Source of the DNA: Przewalskia tangutica
Taxonomy: Eukaryota > Streptophyta > Magnoliopsida > Solanales > Solanaceae
DNA length: 64,000 nt
Assembly: GCA_029844215.1 (NCBI GenBank)
Contig: CM056726.1
Span: forward strand, 74,453,548 to 74,517,547
Direction: 5' to 3'
A program made the translations under genes and the position numbers. Under the pieces are notes generated by a model that was given only the letters and a program-made list of their open reading frames with translations, made no database searches and was not told the origin of the DNA. Each line of letters starts with the position of its first letter. The first letter of the stretch is position 1. Of the stretch, positions 9,279 through 19,894 are shown one piece after another.

Positions 9279-12200
9279 TGTCACGGCGAACCGGGCGCGA
9301 CTGGTGCCTTACCGGGCACCCAGTAGACATACATCCAGTGTCATGGAACATAAAGACAATACATGAAACCGATTGTAATAAGGCGGTGAAATAAGAAGAC
9401 AAGCTAACCAAAGCGGTTACCTTGGTATATATATAAATAGCAACTTTTTCAACATGAACAGTTTAATCCTTTTTACAAACCACGCCAGCGGTACTACGGA
9501 CCTCTAAGAATGATACGACAACAATGGCGGGACGGGGCCGCCAAACCACGAATGTAAACACTTACGGCGACGGGGACTATACCACCGATAAGCCTCGGAG
9601 AAACGGAGCTTCCCAATGGCTGTGACCACGAGCTAGGATCAACGGCGGTGTACCTCAACTGCGGCATGAACGCGGCCCGAAGGAGGTCGATAACAGTCTG
9701 AGTATGTGGCCCGAAAATACATCACGTAAATGAAATCATAGCGATCATATAAAGCGGAGACATGTATGATAACCAAACTACGATTTACAACAAAGCGATC
9801 ATGTCAAGTTAGGGACTCACGCCCTCAGTCATCACTCAAGTATAACAATGGGTCTCGGCCCACAACATCAATCATGCGTGGAATACCTTCCTGCCGTGAT
9901 CTATGATATAAAAGCACGAGGAACACACATGAACACGGGTCCCACCTGTGTCATAATAAAACCATGCGGGGTAAATGCGAAGGCATAGCCGACTACTAAA
10001 ACCACGGTACCAACAAGGTCATGAATCGTATCATAAGATCTGTCTGGGCGTCACATGATCAAAGGCGCCACTTGCGCGATATCGATGTGCGCGTCTAACC
10101 ACGGAACTCCGCGACTCGCGTAGGCCAATCTCATCGGCCCGCGTGAGGTATTCCCGCGTCGGTAGCTTCTCCGGCGTCGTCACGAACGCGATCCGCGTGG
10201 CCACATGGACGCATGCCCATAAGGGCGTCACTAACACGGAACTCTCGTAGCTCGCATAGGCCCGGGACTGCGTGAGGTATTCTCGAATCATAGGTCCATC
10301 GACCGCTGAGTCTACCCGCGTCGGAGGCGGCTTAACCGGAATCATCTCGAGATGAATGCCACAATACTATCATAACGTGATAGTTAATAAGCACAATCAA
10401 GGGAAACCCTTCACACAAACATCACAAGATACTAACACACGTAGCGTCCCAACCCGTTTACTAATCAACGCAATCAAGAAAGTATTACAAGGCTATCACA
10501 AACCAATACAATCAAGTTCTTCACACAAGGTACCTTCTACTATATGATTAACAAAATCGGGTTTTTATCCCCAAAGTACTTCATACATTAACTCTTTAAA
10601 AGATACGTTACTTTCACAATGTCACACAATACCCGTAGTATAAAATAGAGTGACTATCCTTTTAAAGTAAATCAATTACTTCTCTTTGTAAAATCAAGTA
10701 GCAACATTCTTTTCCAATGATCAAGTTTGCCTAATTTCCAATGTTCAAGTTTCTCATTTTAGAAAGGTTTCGTAGTTCATAGTCTTATTCATTTGAGAAT
10801 ATAATTCTCCTTAAAACTATCTGAGAAACATAAGTCTTATATGTGAGTAGGATATTCTTGTTTATAACAATCTTATTACATCAGCCATGATCTAGGAAAT
10901 ATCATTTTGTCTCATCTTAGCTTCTATGCAGATGGAAGTTTCTACTGGTTTTAATAATACTTAATTAGTCAAAACATTTCCTTTTATTAACGCTGCAGTG
11001 GTTTGTCGATACGCATTCTGATTTCCGAAATCAGTAAAACATTCTTAAGCCGTTATACCTAACTTCCCATAAAGCTAGTATAACTCTTAAGTTTTTCAAA
11101 AAAACCAAGTATTACTTCTTCTTTCAAAATGATTCAAAAATCTTTTGAAATACTTCAAGTTCTTTATTAACACATAACAAGCCAGTTATAGTTCAAATCG
11201 GTACCTTTTAAAAACCACATGTATTTTCTTACCAACATAAAGCTGTTATAACCAACTTCTCATAAAGTCGTTATAACACTTTATGTTTTAAACCAATCAC
11301 ATACATTTAGCACATGTACGTCTACCGTACTACATAGTTCACACATATCATGCTAGAAGAGATAGGAAGAGGTTCACATACCTCGCGACGATTATCGACT
11401 AATAGCAAAACGCTCCAAGTACCTCAAACCGCCGGCTACTCCCTAAGCCAAGTAGATCGCGCCACGCATAGTACTTCCACCTATAAGGCCACAAGGCGCT
11501 TATTAACATAAGGTCTCTTCGTAGAACATTCTACAGAAAATTCGGCGACTCCCCATGACAGCGTAAATCTCTCCTCTATCGAGGCTACCAAGCCAACCAG
11601 GGGGTTATACATCTAACCCTAACGGTACAATTCTACTCCGGTACTACTTCACAAGTCTCATGTCTGACCCTAAGTAATTACAATTCGGTAATCTTCTTTA
11701 AATACGGGCTTAAGTCGCAAGACATTGCGTAAGTATTATTCAGCTTAAGTCAAAAGACATTGCCAATAACTACGTTCGATTCTATATATAGTATACTTCA
11801 ACTATATATTCTAACAATATGTAATTTCCAATTACAATAGAGGACAAGATATTTACCTCAATAAGCCCATAATTATCCAAGTATAAAGTCGATCTGGGCA
11901 ATCGTTTAGCTCGACTCAGCGCTCAACCCGCTCTAAACCACCCTTAGAAGTTCTAACCAACTTCTACACAATACTCCAAACGGACTATGGAGATTTTTCC
12001 TAGGGTTTCGGTTTTTGTGACGGAAGGGAAGTATAATAGTATTTCTGGGCTTTTCGTATAGGTATAACCTTAGAATACAACAAGGTATATGGCTAAGGTA
12101 ATTTGGGCATTATAACAATACTTTTGAGGGTATTTCTATCAAGAGGGTATTATCTGAAAACAACTAGGCTAGGGGTACCCACGGCACACCTGAGGGGAGG

Positions 12201-12736
12201 AGGCTCTCGGCCACAAGGGCCTATCTAGGGAGGGGGGGCTCTTGGACGAGAGTCAAACAAGAGGGGAGGGGGAGGATTTCTAAGACTTAGAACATTTTAG
12301 GATGAATAAGTCTTCCAAAGGGGTGGGTATTTATAGGCCTAGCAAAGGCCAACCAATGGCCAAGATCTTGCCAAGTGCAAGGCAAGTGTAGGGCCAAGAT
12401 CTTGCCAAGTGCACCTTATCCATCTACCACAAAATATCCTACCAACCCCTTGACCAACAATGGCCAATTCGTCCACCTCTTTTACCAACGTGCTCAATTG
12501 GGTGGGTGACATGTGTCGCCCTCTCGTTGGCAAAAATTGTTTCGTCTCTCGGAAAAATCCGCAAAAATTAAAAATGACATAGCCGGAAATTCCCCTACGA
12601 AAGCTGTGAAAACGTTTCGCCGAAAAACGACTCTAACCGGGTGTTATGCACAAATAAAATTCGGCCAAGCACTTTAAGGCACAAACTTTTCTACGTACGT
12701 CCCCGCGTACATACTCAGGAAATACGGGGTATAACA
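9279..12736 (-). repeat. E1 5' LTR (right in window)
   Basis: A 3458-bp partner of the left LTR, with the same order of motifs: G+C-rich repeat region (10020-10340), CATAAAG/GTTATAAC motifs (11045-11090 and 11237-11285), paired GGCTTAAGTC repeats (about 11708-11765), G tracts on the plus strand (12170-12275) and the TATA box (TATTTATA on plus, 12328-12335). It ends GGTATAACA followed by the target duplication GACTC. Confidence 0.9.
12328..12335 (-). promoter_or_regulatory. E1 5' LTR TATA box
   Basis: TATAAATA on the minus strand, about 400 bp inside the LTR 5' end, followed by C-rich tracts. The same box recurs in the other LTRs (6218, 34321, 39990, 40889, 44255, 46153, 49756, 55809, 62497), which argues that it is the LTR promoter. 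Confidence 0.65.
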
Positions 12737-12742
12737 GACTCA

Positions 12743-12965
12743 ATCCTACTCTTTTCCTATTCCTCCGACTACCTAAACAGTACTCCTATCCTAGTTGTTT
12801 ATACTAGTTCTTTACTAACTATAATTACCTAAATAGTTCTCCTACCGTAATAGTCATATTAGTTATTAATTACTATAATTACCTAAATAGTTCTCCTACC
12901 GTAGTTATCATACTGGTTTTCAATTACTATAACCACCTAAATAGTTCTCCTATCCGAAACTTATC
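12743..12965 (-). repeat. EPRV leader minisatellite 1, about 54-bp units (unit A)
   Basis: About four units of roughly 54 bp, each containing ACCTAAATAGTTCTCCTA or a variant. The same array is found at 18870-19090 (B), 19310-19500 (C, other strand), 24975-25075 and 25745-25935 (D). It lies in the leader between the PBS and ORF1. E1 is inserted just at its ORF1-proximal edge. Confidence 0.8.
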
Positions 12966-13480
12966 GACACTATTTCCTATTCTTTTTAACAACTTAAGCG
13001 AGTGACTCGTTACGCTTGGTGAGACCATCTCCTACGTTCTTCGACATCCAGCGATCATACCGCCACGCCTCGGCCTAGCGGGCTTCATTCTTGCTCAGAA
13101 AGCTTACTTGATGGTACTTTGGTCGATCATTCAAAGCGAGCGGTCGACCTCTAAGTGATTAAACTTACTCCGGAATAGTGGACTCCCTAACAGGCAGTGC
13201 AATTACGGTAGCTACAGGAACTTAAACAGTATGACTTCTAACGGAACAGGGTAACAACATCGGTAACTACAGAAACTTTAAACAGTATGACCTCTAACGG
13301 AACAGGGTTACGACATCGGTAACTCTGATGAAACTAAACAGTATAACCACTAGCGAACAGGGTCACTATACTGGTAGCTCTACAGGAATTCAAACAGAGT
13401 AACAGGAACTTCCTAGCAACCTAAGAACAACACCGCCCTAAGGACGGTAGTATGAGACTACTCACTCATCTCTACCAACA
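12966..13480 (-). repeat. EPRV leader, including minisatellite 2 (about 56-bp units)
   Basis: Non-coding leader between PBS and minisatellite 1. Positions about 13185-13400 hold four diverged units of roughly 56 bp built around GTTACCGATGT and CTCTAACGGAACAGGGT. The same units occur in unit C (24770-24970). The central part (13000-13140) carries the block with inverted GTTCTGTTTGA/TCAAACAGAAC arms in other units. No conserved ORF is seen; short leader ORFs are possible. Confidence 0.7.
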
Positions 13481-13481
13481 T

Positions 13482-13494
13482 GGCTCTGATACCA
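13482..13494 (-). other. EPRV primer-binding site (tRNA-iMet), start of unit A genome
   Basis: TGGTATCAGAGCC on the minus strand matches the 3' end of initiator tRNA-Met. By Caulimoviridae convention this marks the genome origin. It lies about 200 bp downstream of the TATA box in viral sense. Identical sites occur at 24653 (plus) and 26453 (minus). Confidence 0.9.
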
Positions 13495-13559
13495 TAAAGT
13501 GTGAATAAAGCGGAAGACTGAGTAAGATGCGAAAAACAGAATTTAAAACTTTAAAACAT

Positions 13560-13760
13560 AAGAAAAAACTCAAGTTTAAAATAAACTTACAATTTTATTC
13601 AAAGCATAGTAAGAGAGGGATACAAGATCAGGCAAGGAAAGAGAGAGAGAGGGTATTTCCGAATGCCTTCTAGGTTTACAAATGAGAACCTTAAATAGGC
13701 CTCGAATGAACTATTCGTCCTAACACGTGGACGGTTCTGTTTAAAACAAATGGACGGCTA
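13560..13760 (-). promoter_or_regulatory. EPRV pregenomic RNA promoter (unit B/A)
   Basis: In viral sense: a G-box CACGTG (plus-strand 13724-13729), then a TATA-like box TATTTAA (13691-13697) about 30 bp downstream, a CT-rich stretch (13635-13650) near the likely start site, a polyadenylation-like signal (GAATAAAATT, about 13590-13600) and then the PBS. A promoter, start and early poly(A) signal packed just before the PBS is the usual layout for making a terminally redundant pararetrovirus RNA. Confidence 0.7.
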
Positions 13761-13788
13761 AGACTATATGACCTTTGCTTTTTTGAAA

Positions 13789-14031
13789 GGGCAAACGTCT
13801 TCTTCTTTAAAGTCCTTTGTCTTCTTCTGCTTTATGTCGCTGTCTTTGGCTCTTTCTTTTCTGAAGAGGCAAATGTCGCTGTCTGCTTTATAGGTTTTGT
13901 CCTTTTGCTTTTGCGAAAGGGCAAATGTCACCATCTGCTTTTTTGACTCTTGCTTTTCCGAAGGGGCAAGTGTCACTTTCTGCTTTATCTGAAGGGGCAA
14001 GTGTCCTTTACTTTTCTGAAAGGGCAAATGT
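13789..14031 (-). repeat. GGGCAA-motif array upstream of EPRV promoter (unit B)
   Basis: Six copies of GGGCAA(A/G)(T/C)G or a close variant at about 13787, 13867, 13918, 13965, 13995 and 14022 (plus strand), spaced 27-80 bp. Each is flanked by CTTTT/TTCTGAAAGG-type sequence. On the viral strand each reads (C/A)(A/G)YTTGCCCTTTC. An 87-codon frame (14027-13764) follows the repeat phase, rich in Lys, Gln and CPF motifs. Similar arrays precede the promoters of units C and D. Position suggests an enhancer; a coding role is less likely. Confidence 0.6.
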
Positions 14032-14640
14032 CGCCATCTTGCTTTGTGTCCTTTTCTTGAAGGGACTTGCTGTTGGTACGCTTCTGCGTAGGTGGGGTTA
14101 CCTTTTTGACTTTTATGTCATGTCTCTATTATTTTGTCCAAGGCGTTCTGGAGCCTTCTTCTCGTTTCATTTTCTTGCTTGCTGACTTACCTGTCGGGCA
14201 TTAATGCCTGATGTTCTTCTGGAGAACTACTTTGTGGATGGTTTATGCCAAAATGCCAAAAATGTCTATGGAACTTATGGTGCCATAACAAATGTTTTGC
14301 AGGAATTCCATTAAATCGTTATAGATTTAAAACCTGTTTTTCAAAATCAATTTTTGATAAAAGATTTATACGATCTTTAAAATCAGTGTTTTGACAAGAG
14401 ACTCATAAAACTTCAAAATCAATGTTTTGATAAAAGACTTATGAAAGTTACTCATAAAACTTCAAAATCAATGTTTTGATAAAAGACTTATGAAACCGTA
14501 GTAACTTAAACAATTCTGGGATTGTTTCTGGTTGTTCTAACTAGCAGCTTATTTTCTGGCTTATTTTACAAATGATACGGCACAGGCTCTTCCAGCCTTT
14601 CATGCTTTCTTCAATGGTATCTTTTACTTATCCTTACCAA
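14032..14640 (-). repeat. Unit B spacer replacing RT/RNase H/ORF4, with 49-bp tandem repeat
   Basis: Positions 14032-14110 match the last codons of ORF4 and the array edge of unit D (27005-27080). The rest is A+T-rich. Two near-perfect 49-bp units start at 14401 and 14450 (ACTCATAAAACTTC...), with decayed copies from about 14335. Near 14580 and 14645 a CACAGGC(C/T)CTTCCAGCCTTTC element is repeated. No RT, RNase H or complete ORF4 lies here, so unit B has lost about half its genome. Confidence 0.65.
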
Positions 14641-14677
14641 TGATGTGGCACAGGCCCTTCCAGCCTTTCGTGCTTAC

Positions 14678-17600
14678 TCAAATGGTGTCTGGCTGGGTTC
14701 TAAAGACCACTTTCTGCCTGATACGATTACTCTGATCAGTTGTCAAAGGATTTATGTAAGGAAATATGAGATTTTCTCCCATAGTGGTGGTGTGAATACC
14801 ATCTGGTTTTGCCGTATAAGGCTGTATCTGGGCTAGGAATGGTGTTCCTAAAATAATTTCCTCAGTTATATCCTTGGTTATGATAAAGCTATTAGTAAAT
14901 GCAATATTTTTATTGCATACGAATGCTTTTGAGAGTTTATAATTAATTTCTATATTCTCTCCTGTGGCGGAGTATAATCTATGCGTACTTTTGTTTAAGT
15001 ACCTGGTAGGGATTATACCTTCGCGAATGCAGTTTTGATCCGCTCCTGAATCTAAAAACGCTATTCTTTCGATAGCAAAATCGTCAATAATTAACTTAAT
15101 AGGGACATGGTAGCTTAATGCTCTAGCCCTAGATATCAAAGTTAACCCTGAATCAGGATTATTATCAGTTTCTTCATCATCTTGATTATCAGTAATTATC
15201 TGTTTAAAAATAGACGATGTTTGGGGATCTTCTGTGAGATCCGGACTTCTGGTTTTGGCCAGTGTTTCAGTTTCTAATGAACTGAGCCTTTTATTTATTC
15301 GAAGGATTTCTTCCTTCAGATCCGAGACTTCTTTTATTATGTCTGGTAAAGAAGTACCTGATTTAGAGTCCTTAAATTTATTAAAAACTCTTTTCATGTC
15401 ATAGGGCTCTATAATCCCTTTTTCTTTTACGATTAATGACAAGCTTCGAGCTCTTTCGGTGTGCTTTTTAAAATTGTCGCCATCAATGTGATCGACCATG
15501 TCAAAGAAAAACTCTTGCGCTACTTGAGATAACGCCAATTGTGCATTTTGGTACATGTGCGATTTTCCCGACATTCGCGATCAAAGTGGAAGTGGAACTA
15601 TCTGACGTAACCGAATCGGTGATCGCCGTCACATTGTAAAAACTGTCTGAAGATTCTTCAGAGCTATCACCAAACTGTCCTTCATTTAAAATTGTAAACA
15701 GTTTATCTCTTGTTTTGGGATCAATTCCCAACAGATTAATCTTATCCTTCCTTTTATCAGGTTCACTGCATTTATTGGCCATGTGGCCTGTTTTTCCGCA
15801 ATTCCAGCAAGTTCCTCTTATCTTTGTATTTTTGCTGTTGCTTTCTCTGTTATACTTCTTTTTATGAGTATAATTCTTTTTATACGCTTTGGGGCGAGAA
15901 ATGTTATGATTCTTTTTCATCCTCTTGATGCTCTTTGATGGAGCAGAAATCTTAACATAGCCGAAGTCTTCGCAGAAACTTCCTAACTCTCCTTTGGTGG
16001 AGTATTTTTGTATCTGGTTATTAAGCTTTATAGAATTACATAATTCTAAGCCTGTCATATTAATATAGCTGATTAAATCTCCATATGTCATGATTGCATA
16101 GGGAGTATCACCATTGTGGCATCTCACGATATTCGTTCTTACCTTACCGCGAAGAGTTTAGGCAAACCATCGATAAATCTTTCTTTCCAATAATCATGGT
16201 TCTGATCAGTCTCAACATGACTTTGTTAAGAAATATATCTTTATACCATTTAAAATCGTGTAATTTTGGACACGTTAGATTATTAAGGATCTCTAAACTT
16301 CTGTCTTGGAAAAGTTTTGGATCACCAACAAAATGTTTCCCGATACAGTATAACAGGGTTGCCGAAGCATCACTGTGAACTTCATTAGTAAAACTGTTAT
16401 CGATGTTCCTTATTTGGACTGTGGTAGTAGCATTCATAATGCTAGCCTTTTCAATGTCGAATAGGAAGTTCTCCCACCAATTTTTTAACATTCCTGTGAA
16501 ACCAGAAATTATGATTGACGCTAATTGGGCATCATCGGTGTGAGCCTTTATTTTATAACTGGTTAAGCAAACTCCCATTTCATGGAGCACTTTAACAACT
16601 TGTCCTTCTGACATGCCGTCAATGTTCCATTCATGGACTTCATCACCCGAGTAAGTTGCCGGGGGTGGAATTCGTTCTTCAAACAACATGTCTGGGAACG
16701 TAGATTGTTTATAAAAATTCTTTCCATTAGTCCTGTCTAATTTCAGAATTCTATTAACATCTGGATTACCTTTAGAGCTAGAACCTTCGCTTAGCATTCT
16801 TACTGAGCGGTTAGATTCCTTTGAGGTGGATCCTTCAGAGACTTTCATCTCTTTAAACTTATTACTGATTCTGTCTAGCAGATCATCTTCGATTCCTTTC
16901 CCAAATTTTGGATGGCTTTTTGCCGAAAACTGGGGAATCTTAAAAAGAGGTTCGGACAAGGTTTTCTCCTCCGACCGTACTGGTGTATTCCTAAACGTAG
17001 AAGCATTGCTTGCCTCAGAAATCTGATTAGAGATAACATGTAACAACTGGTTGGTGTAGTTGTTCTGTTGTAAAACTTTATTAATATCACCTACATGTGT
17101 GATATCATTTGGTTCATTAATGTCCCTTTTAAAAGGGGCGGCAGTTAAGACTTCACCGTTAACGGGAATCTTTATCTGTTCTAAGGGAGGTGTTACTGAC
17201 TCAACAGTTCTTTCACCTGTGAACCATTTTTTTACAATGGTACTCGGATTAATGCGTCATTATAGAGTTTATCAGTGATTTCAAACCACCTGAAGAATTC
17301 TAGATTTGCTCTAACATTGTTCATGTCTTTTATCCATGTTTCTTTAAACACCTTCCTTTCACTGAGTGAAAAGGTGCTTACATACCATTTTCTTTTAATG
17401 GCGTTCTCTGGATCTCTCCATAATTTATCAATGTAATTCCAATCGATTTTAAAACCGATATCTTCTTTAATCATGCCCAAGCTATCTCCACCATGCATTT
17501 CACTTCTGGTGGGGCTGCCAGTCGTTCTATCGATTGGTCGATAGTAGACTTTGGGTACTGATGACGAATAGTCTACTCCCTGAACTTTTCGTTCGGTTAT

Positions 17601-17978
17601 AGTTTCGCCAGAATTATCAGAATACTCTTCATCCTCCCGGGGTTTGGAAGAAGATGCACTGAAAGAGTATCTTCCATTAGATCTTAAAATTTTTAAATCA
17701 ATTGAACCATCCAAATGCTGGATTATTTGTTCAATATCAGAACTCTCTGGTTCTATCTTTGGTTGGGTAATAGCATCGAAGTGCCATTCATCTTTTGCTA
17801 AAATTTCATTCCATTTTAGCATTCTTGGAACAAAGATGTTACTATGTTCCTGGTTTGCTTCCATAAGCATGGTAGCACCTTTACTGCTAACTAGTTTAGC
17901 TTTTGGAGCTAAGGTTGTTTTCATTGCTTTGTAATATACTCTGTATATTATAGCTATTTCTCTTGTGTTTATCTTCAT
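14678..17978 (-). pseudogene. EPRV polyprotein with coat protein and aspartic protease (unit B)
   Basis: Four successive frames together give a near-continuous polyprotein. 17978-17232: N-terminal domain with FKIDWNYIDKLW and FFRWFEITDKL, shared with units A, C and D. 17046-16144: coat-protein core with SGFTGMLKNWWENFL and HFVGDP. 16127-15501: TYGDLISYINMTGLELCNS, a Caulimoviridae coat-protein signature, then the zinc knuckle C107-C110-H115-C120. 15574-14678: coiled coil, protease site D-S-G at residues 175-177 and the ILGTPFL motif. Breaks fall near 17235, 17046, 16135 and 15540, several at sites where other copies read CAG or CTG, so some may be sequence errors. No reverse transcriptase follows the protease. 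This is the only unit with a coat protein in order. Confidence 0.85.
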
Positions 17979-18248
17979 CGTTCATATTTTTCGTTTTAAT
18001 GTTTAACGTTAAGGTATCCATAACGTTCGATCATTAATATCTCTTGAAAAATTTGGGTAATGATTAAAATAAAGCTGGACCTCAGCTAAATTACTTTGTA
18101 GAACTCCAAGTAAGGAATCATCAAAGTTTAATAACCTTGCATCTCTTAATAAGAGACGGATAGGGTATCAAGACCCAATCGATACAAAGGCTTTCTGACA
18201 ATTTGTACCAAACCTATGTGAAGGAAATTAAATTCCTTTTTATATCAT
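17979..18248 (-). other. Spacer between ORF2 and polyprotein (unit B)
   Basis: About 270 bp, A+T-rich, without an open frame of note. Units A, C and D lack both this spacer and ORF2; there the polyprotein ATG overlaps the ORF1 stop. Nothing else is recognised. Confidence 0.5.
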
Positions 18249-18464
18249 TTATATCTTGATTGATAGCAATTTAATAATCTCTTTTGAGTTATTAATAGCT
18301 ACTGTGGACTCACAAGTTTTGATATTATAATTTTTTATAAAATCAAACTTTCCTGTTTCATAAACAGATTTGAAAGATTCTTTTGGAATATTCCAATTCT
18401 GCAGATCTTTTTCAACTTTAGCAATCTTTGAAGTTGCTAAGTTTTCACTGTTGATGTTATTCAT
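18249..18464 (-). CDS. EPRV ORF2, 71 codons (unit B only)
   Basis: A 71-codon frame whose ATG follows the ORF1 stop by a few bases. The product is polar, lysine- and asparagine-rich, begins MNNINSENLATSK and contains NWNIPKESFKSVYETGKFDF. No known motif is seen. Its place between ORF1 and the polyprotein matches ORF2 of badna/tungrovirus-like genomes, which there is a small virion-associated or nucleic-acid-binding protein. That parallel is positional only. Units A, C and D have no such ORF. Confidence 0.5.
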   Translation of the reverse strand: MNNINSENLATSKIAKVEKDLQNWNIPKESFKSVYETGKFDFIKNYNIKTCESTVAINNSKEIIKLLSIKI

Positions 18465-18469
18465 CTTTT

Positions 18470-18775
18470 TTAGTAAGAGACTGTGTGGAGTCTTACTAAG
18501 TATTCAGACATAGATTGCCTTTTCGTTAAATAGCTAAGATATCTTCTTAACTTACTAACTTCTTCTTCTAATTCAATTCTTTTTCCAATTATTATTTGCC
18601 AGACTATAGTTCGGCAGTAAGAATCTAACCCTGGGGCGGGTCTAGCAACATTATAATACTCTAACTCTCTGAGAGTTTCTCTTAGGTGCTTATTGCACTC
18701 CTTACTTGCTATGACAAATTCAAGAATTTGAGAATTATATTCTCTTATGTAATTAAACTCTGGACGCATCTTCAT
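18470..18775 (-). CDS. EPRV ORF1, 101 codons (unit B)
   Basis: A 101-codon frame homologous to ORF1 of units A, C and D. It shares the MKMR start, YNSQ, ELEYY and GLD positions and a charged, probably coiled-coil C-terminal half ending in LHTVSY. It is the most diverged of the four, yet keeps the exact length. It is followed within a few bases by ORF2. Function unknown. Confidence 0.75.
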   Translation of the reverse strand: MKMRPEFNYIREYNSQILEFVIASKECNKHLRETLRELEYYNVARPAPGLDSYCRTIVWQIIIGKRIELEEEVSKLRRYLSYLTKRQSMSEYLVRLHTVSY

Positions 18776-19138
18776 TTATAAAATACTTTGGTTTTAACCA
18801 AAAGGTTGTTGTCAAGCGTGGAAACTACCATCCTTTACCTAGGGCTGTTGTTCTATCTTGTTACTAGGACTCAATCCTACTCTTTTCCTATTCCTCCGAC
18901 TACCTAAACAGTACTCCTATCCTAGTTGTTTATACTAGTTCTTTACTAACTATAATTACCTAAATAGTTCTCCTACCGTAATAGTCATACTAGTTATTAA
19001 TTACTATAATTACCTAAATAGTTCTCCTACCGTAGTTATCATACTGGTTTTCAATTACTATAACCACCTAAATAGTTCTCCTATCCGAAACTTATCAACA
19101 CTATTTCCTATTCTTTTTAACAACTTAACGAGTGACTT

Positions 19139-19282
19139 GTTCTGTTTGAATGATTGACTGAAAGTACTACTGAAGTAAGCTTTCCTGGAGCAGTAATGAA
19201 GCCCGCTAGGCCGAGGTAGGCGAAGGGTATGACTGTTGGATGTCGCTGAAGAACGTAGGAGATGGTCTCAGTCAAACAGAAC
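19139..19282. repeat. Head-to-head junction of units B and C at an 11-bp inverted repeat
   Basis: GTTCTGTTTGA (19139-19149) and its complement TCAAACAGAAC (19272-19282) flank about 122 bp. Outward from these points lie oppositely oriented copies of the viral leader and ORF1, so roughly 18470-19900 is a large imperfect palindrome. The same 11-bp pair exists inside the single leader of unit D (25981-25991 and 26111-26121). Confidence 0.8.
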
Positions 19283-19588
19283 AAGTCACTCGTTAAGTTG
19301 TTAAAAAGAATAGGAAATAGTGTTGATAAGTTTCGGATAGGAGAACTATTTAGGTGGTTATAGTAATTGAAAACCAGTATGATAATTACGGTAGGAGAAC
19401 TATTTAAGTAATTATAGTTAGTAAAGAACTAGTATAAACAACTAGGATAGGAGTACTGTTTAGGTAGTCGGGGGAATAGGAAAAGAGTAGGATTAAGTCC
19501 TAGTAACAAGATAGAACAGCAGCCCTAGGTAAAGGATGGTAGTTTCCACGCTTGTCGACAGACCTTGGTTAAACCAAGAAGTTTATAA

Positions 19589-19894
19589 ATGAAGATGCGT
19601 CAAGAATTTAATCTTATAAGAAAGTATAATTCTCAAAAGTTAATTTACATAATTGAAAGTTATCATTATAATCAGAGAATAAAGGCTAATCTCAGAGAAT
19701 TGGAGTATTATAAGACTGATAAGCCTATAGAAGGTTTAGATAATCATAAGTCAGTCATAGTTAGACAAGTAATCATCAATAGAATGGTTCAACTCTACGA
19801 AGAAACCGAAGAGTTAAGGGTAAAGGTTCGCACTTGTGCAACCTGGGAAAAAGTAGCGAGTCGATTAATCGAACTCTATACTATCCAGTATTAA
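19589..19894 (+). CDS. EPRV ORF1, 101 codons (unit C)
   Basis: A 101-codon frame starting MKMRQEFNLIRKYNSQ, ending LIELYTIQY and homologous to the ORF1 copies in A, B and D. Its stop overlaps the polyprotein ATG (TAATG at 19891-19895). It differs from A and D at many residues but keeps the exact length, while the large genes around it are broken. No recognised domain; probably helical. Confidence 0.75.
   Translation: MKMRQEFNLIRKYNSQKLIYIIESYHYNQRIKANLRELEYYKTDKPIEGLDNHKSVIVRQVIINRMVQLYEETEELRVKVRTCATWEKVASRLIELYTIQY

Larger units (their letters stand above)
3169..12736 (-). mobile_element. E1: non-autonomous gypsy-type LTR retrotransposon with 3.4-kb LTRs
   Basis: The element has two LTRs (3169-6609 and 9279-12736) bounded by TG...CA, a tRNA-Met primer site next to the right LTR, a polypurine tract next to the left LTR, and a perfect 5-bp target duplication GACTC (3164-3168 and 12737-12741). 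It reads on the minus strand. The 2.67-kb interior holds a broken gag, a non-coding stretch and an integrase C-terminal remnant. Protease, reverse transcriptase, RNase H and the integrase core are absent. It inserted into the leader of EPRV unit A; the unoccupied site is visible in unit B near 18865. The two LTRs are alike apart from CHG-type and homopolymer differences, so the insertion looks young. Confidence 0.93.
12737..19149 (-). mobile_element. EPRV unit B plus the leader of unit A
   Basis: Read right to left: leader (19149-18780), ORF1, ORF2, polyprotein with coat protein and protease (17978-14678), a short spacer with 49-bp repeats in place of reverse transcriptase, RNase H and most of ORF4, the GGGCAA array, a promoter, a tRNA-Met PBS at 13482-13494, then the leader that belongs to unit A. 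The unit is about 5.4 kb from leader to PBS. A and B are therefore a head-to-tail tandem, as expected from integrated concatemers or circles. The right end joins unit C head to head. Confidence 0.85.

Noticed and set aside
13925..14185. Plus-strand Phe/Leu-rich frame resembling a membrane protein
   Set aside because: It is the antisense of the viral GGGCAA array; the same shadow appears at 26735-26965 and 24153-24383.
14678..17978. Programmed frameshifting to link the unit B polyprotein frames
   Set aside because: Breaks occur at different kinds of sites, several of them at CAG/CTG differences, and other copies are open across some of them. Sequence error or decay is more likely.
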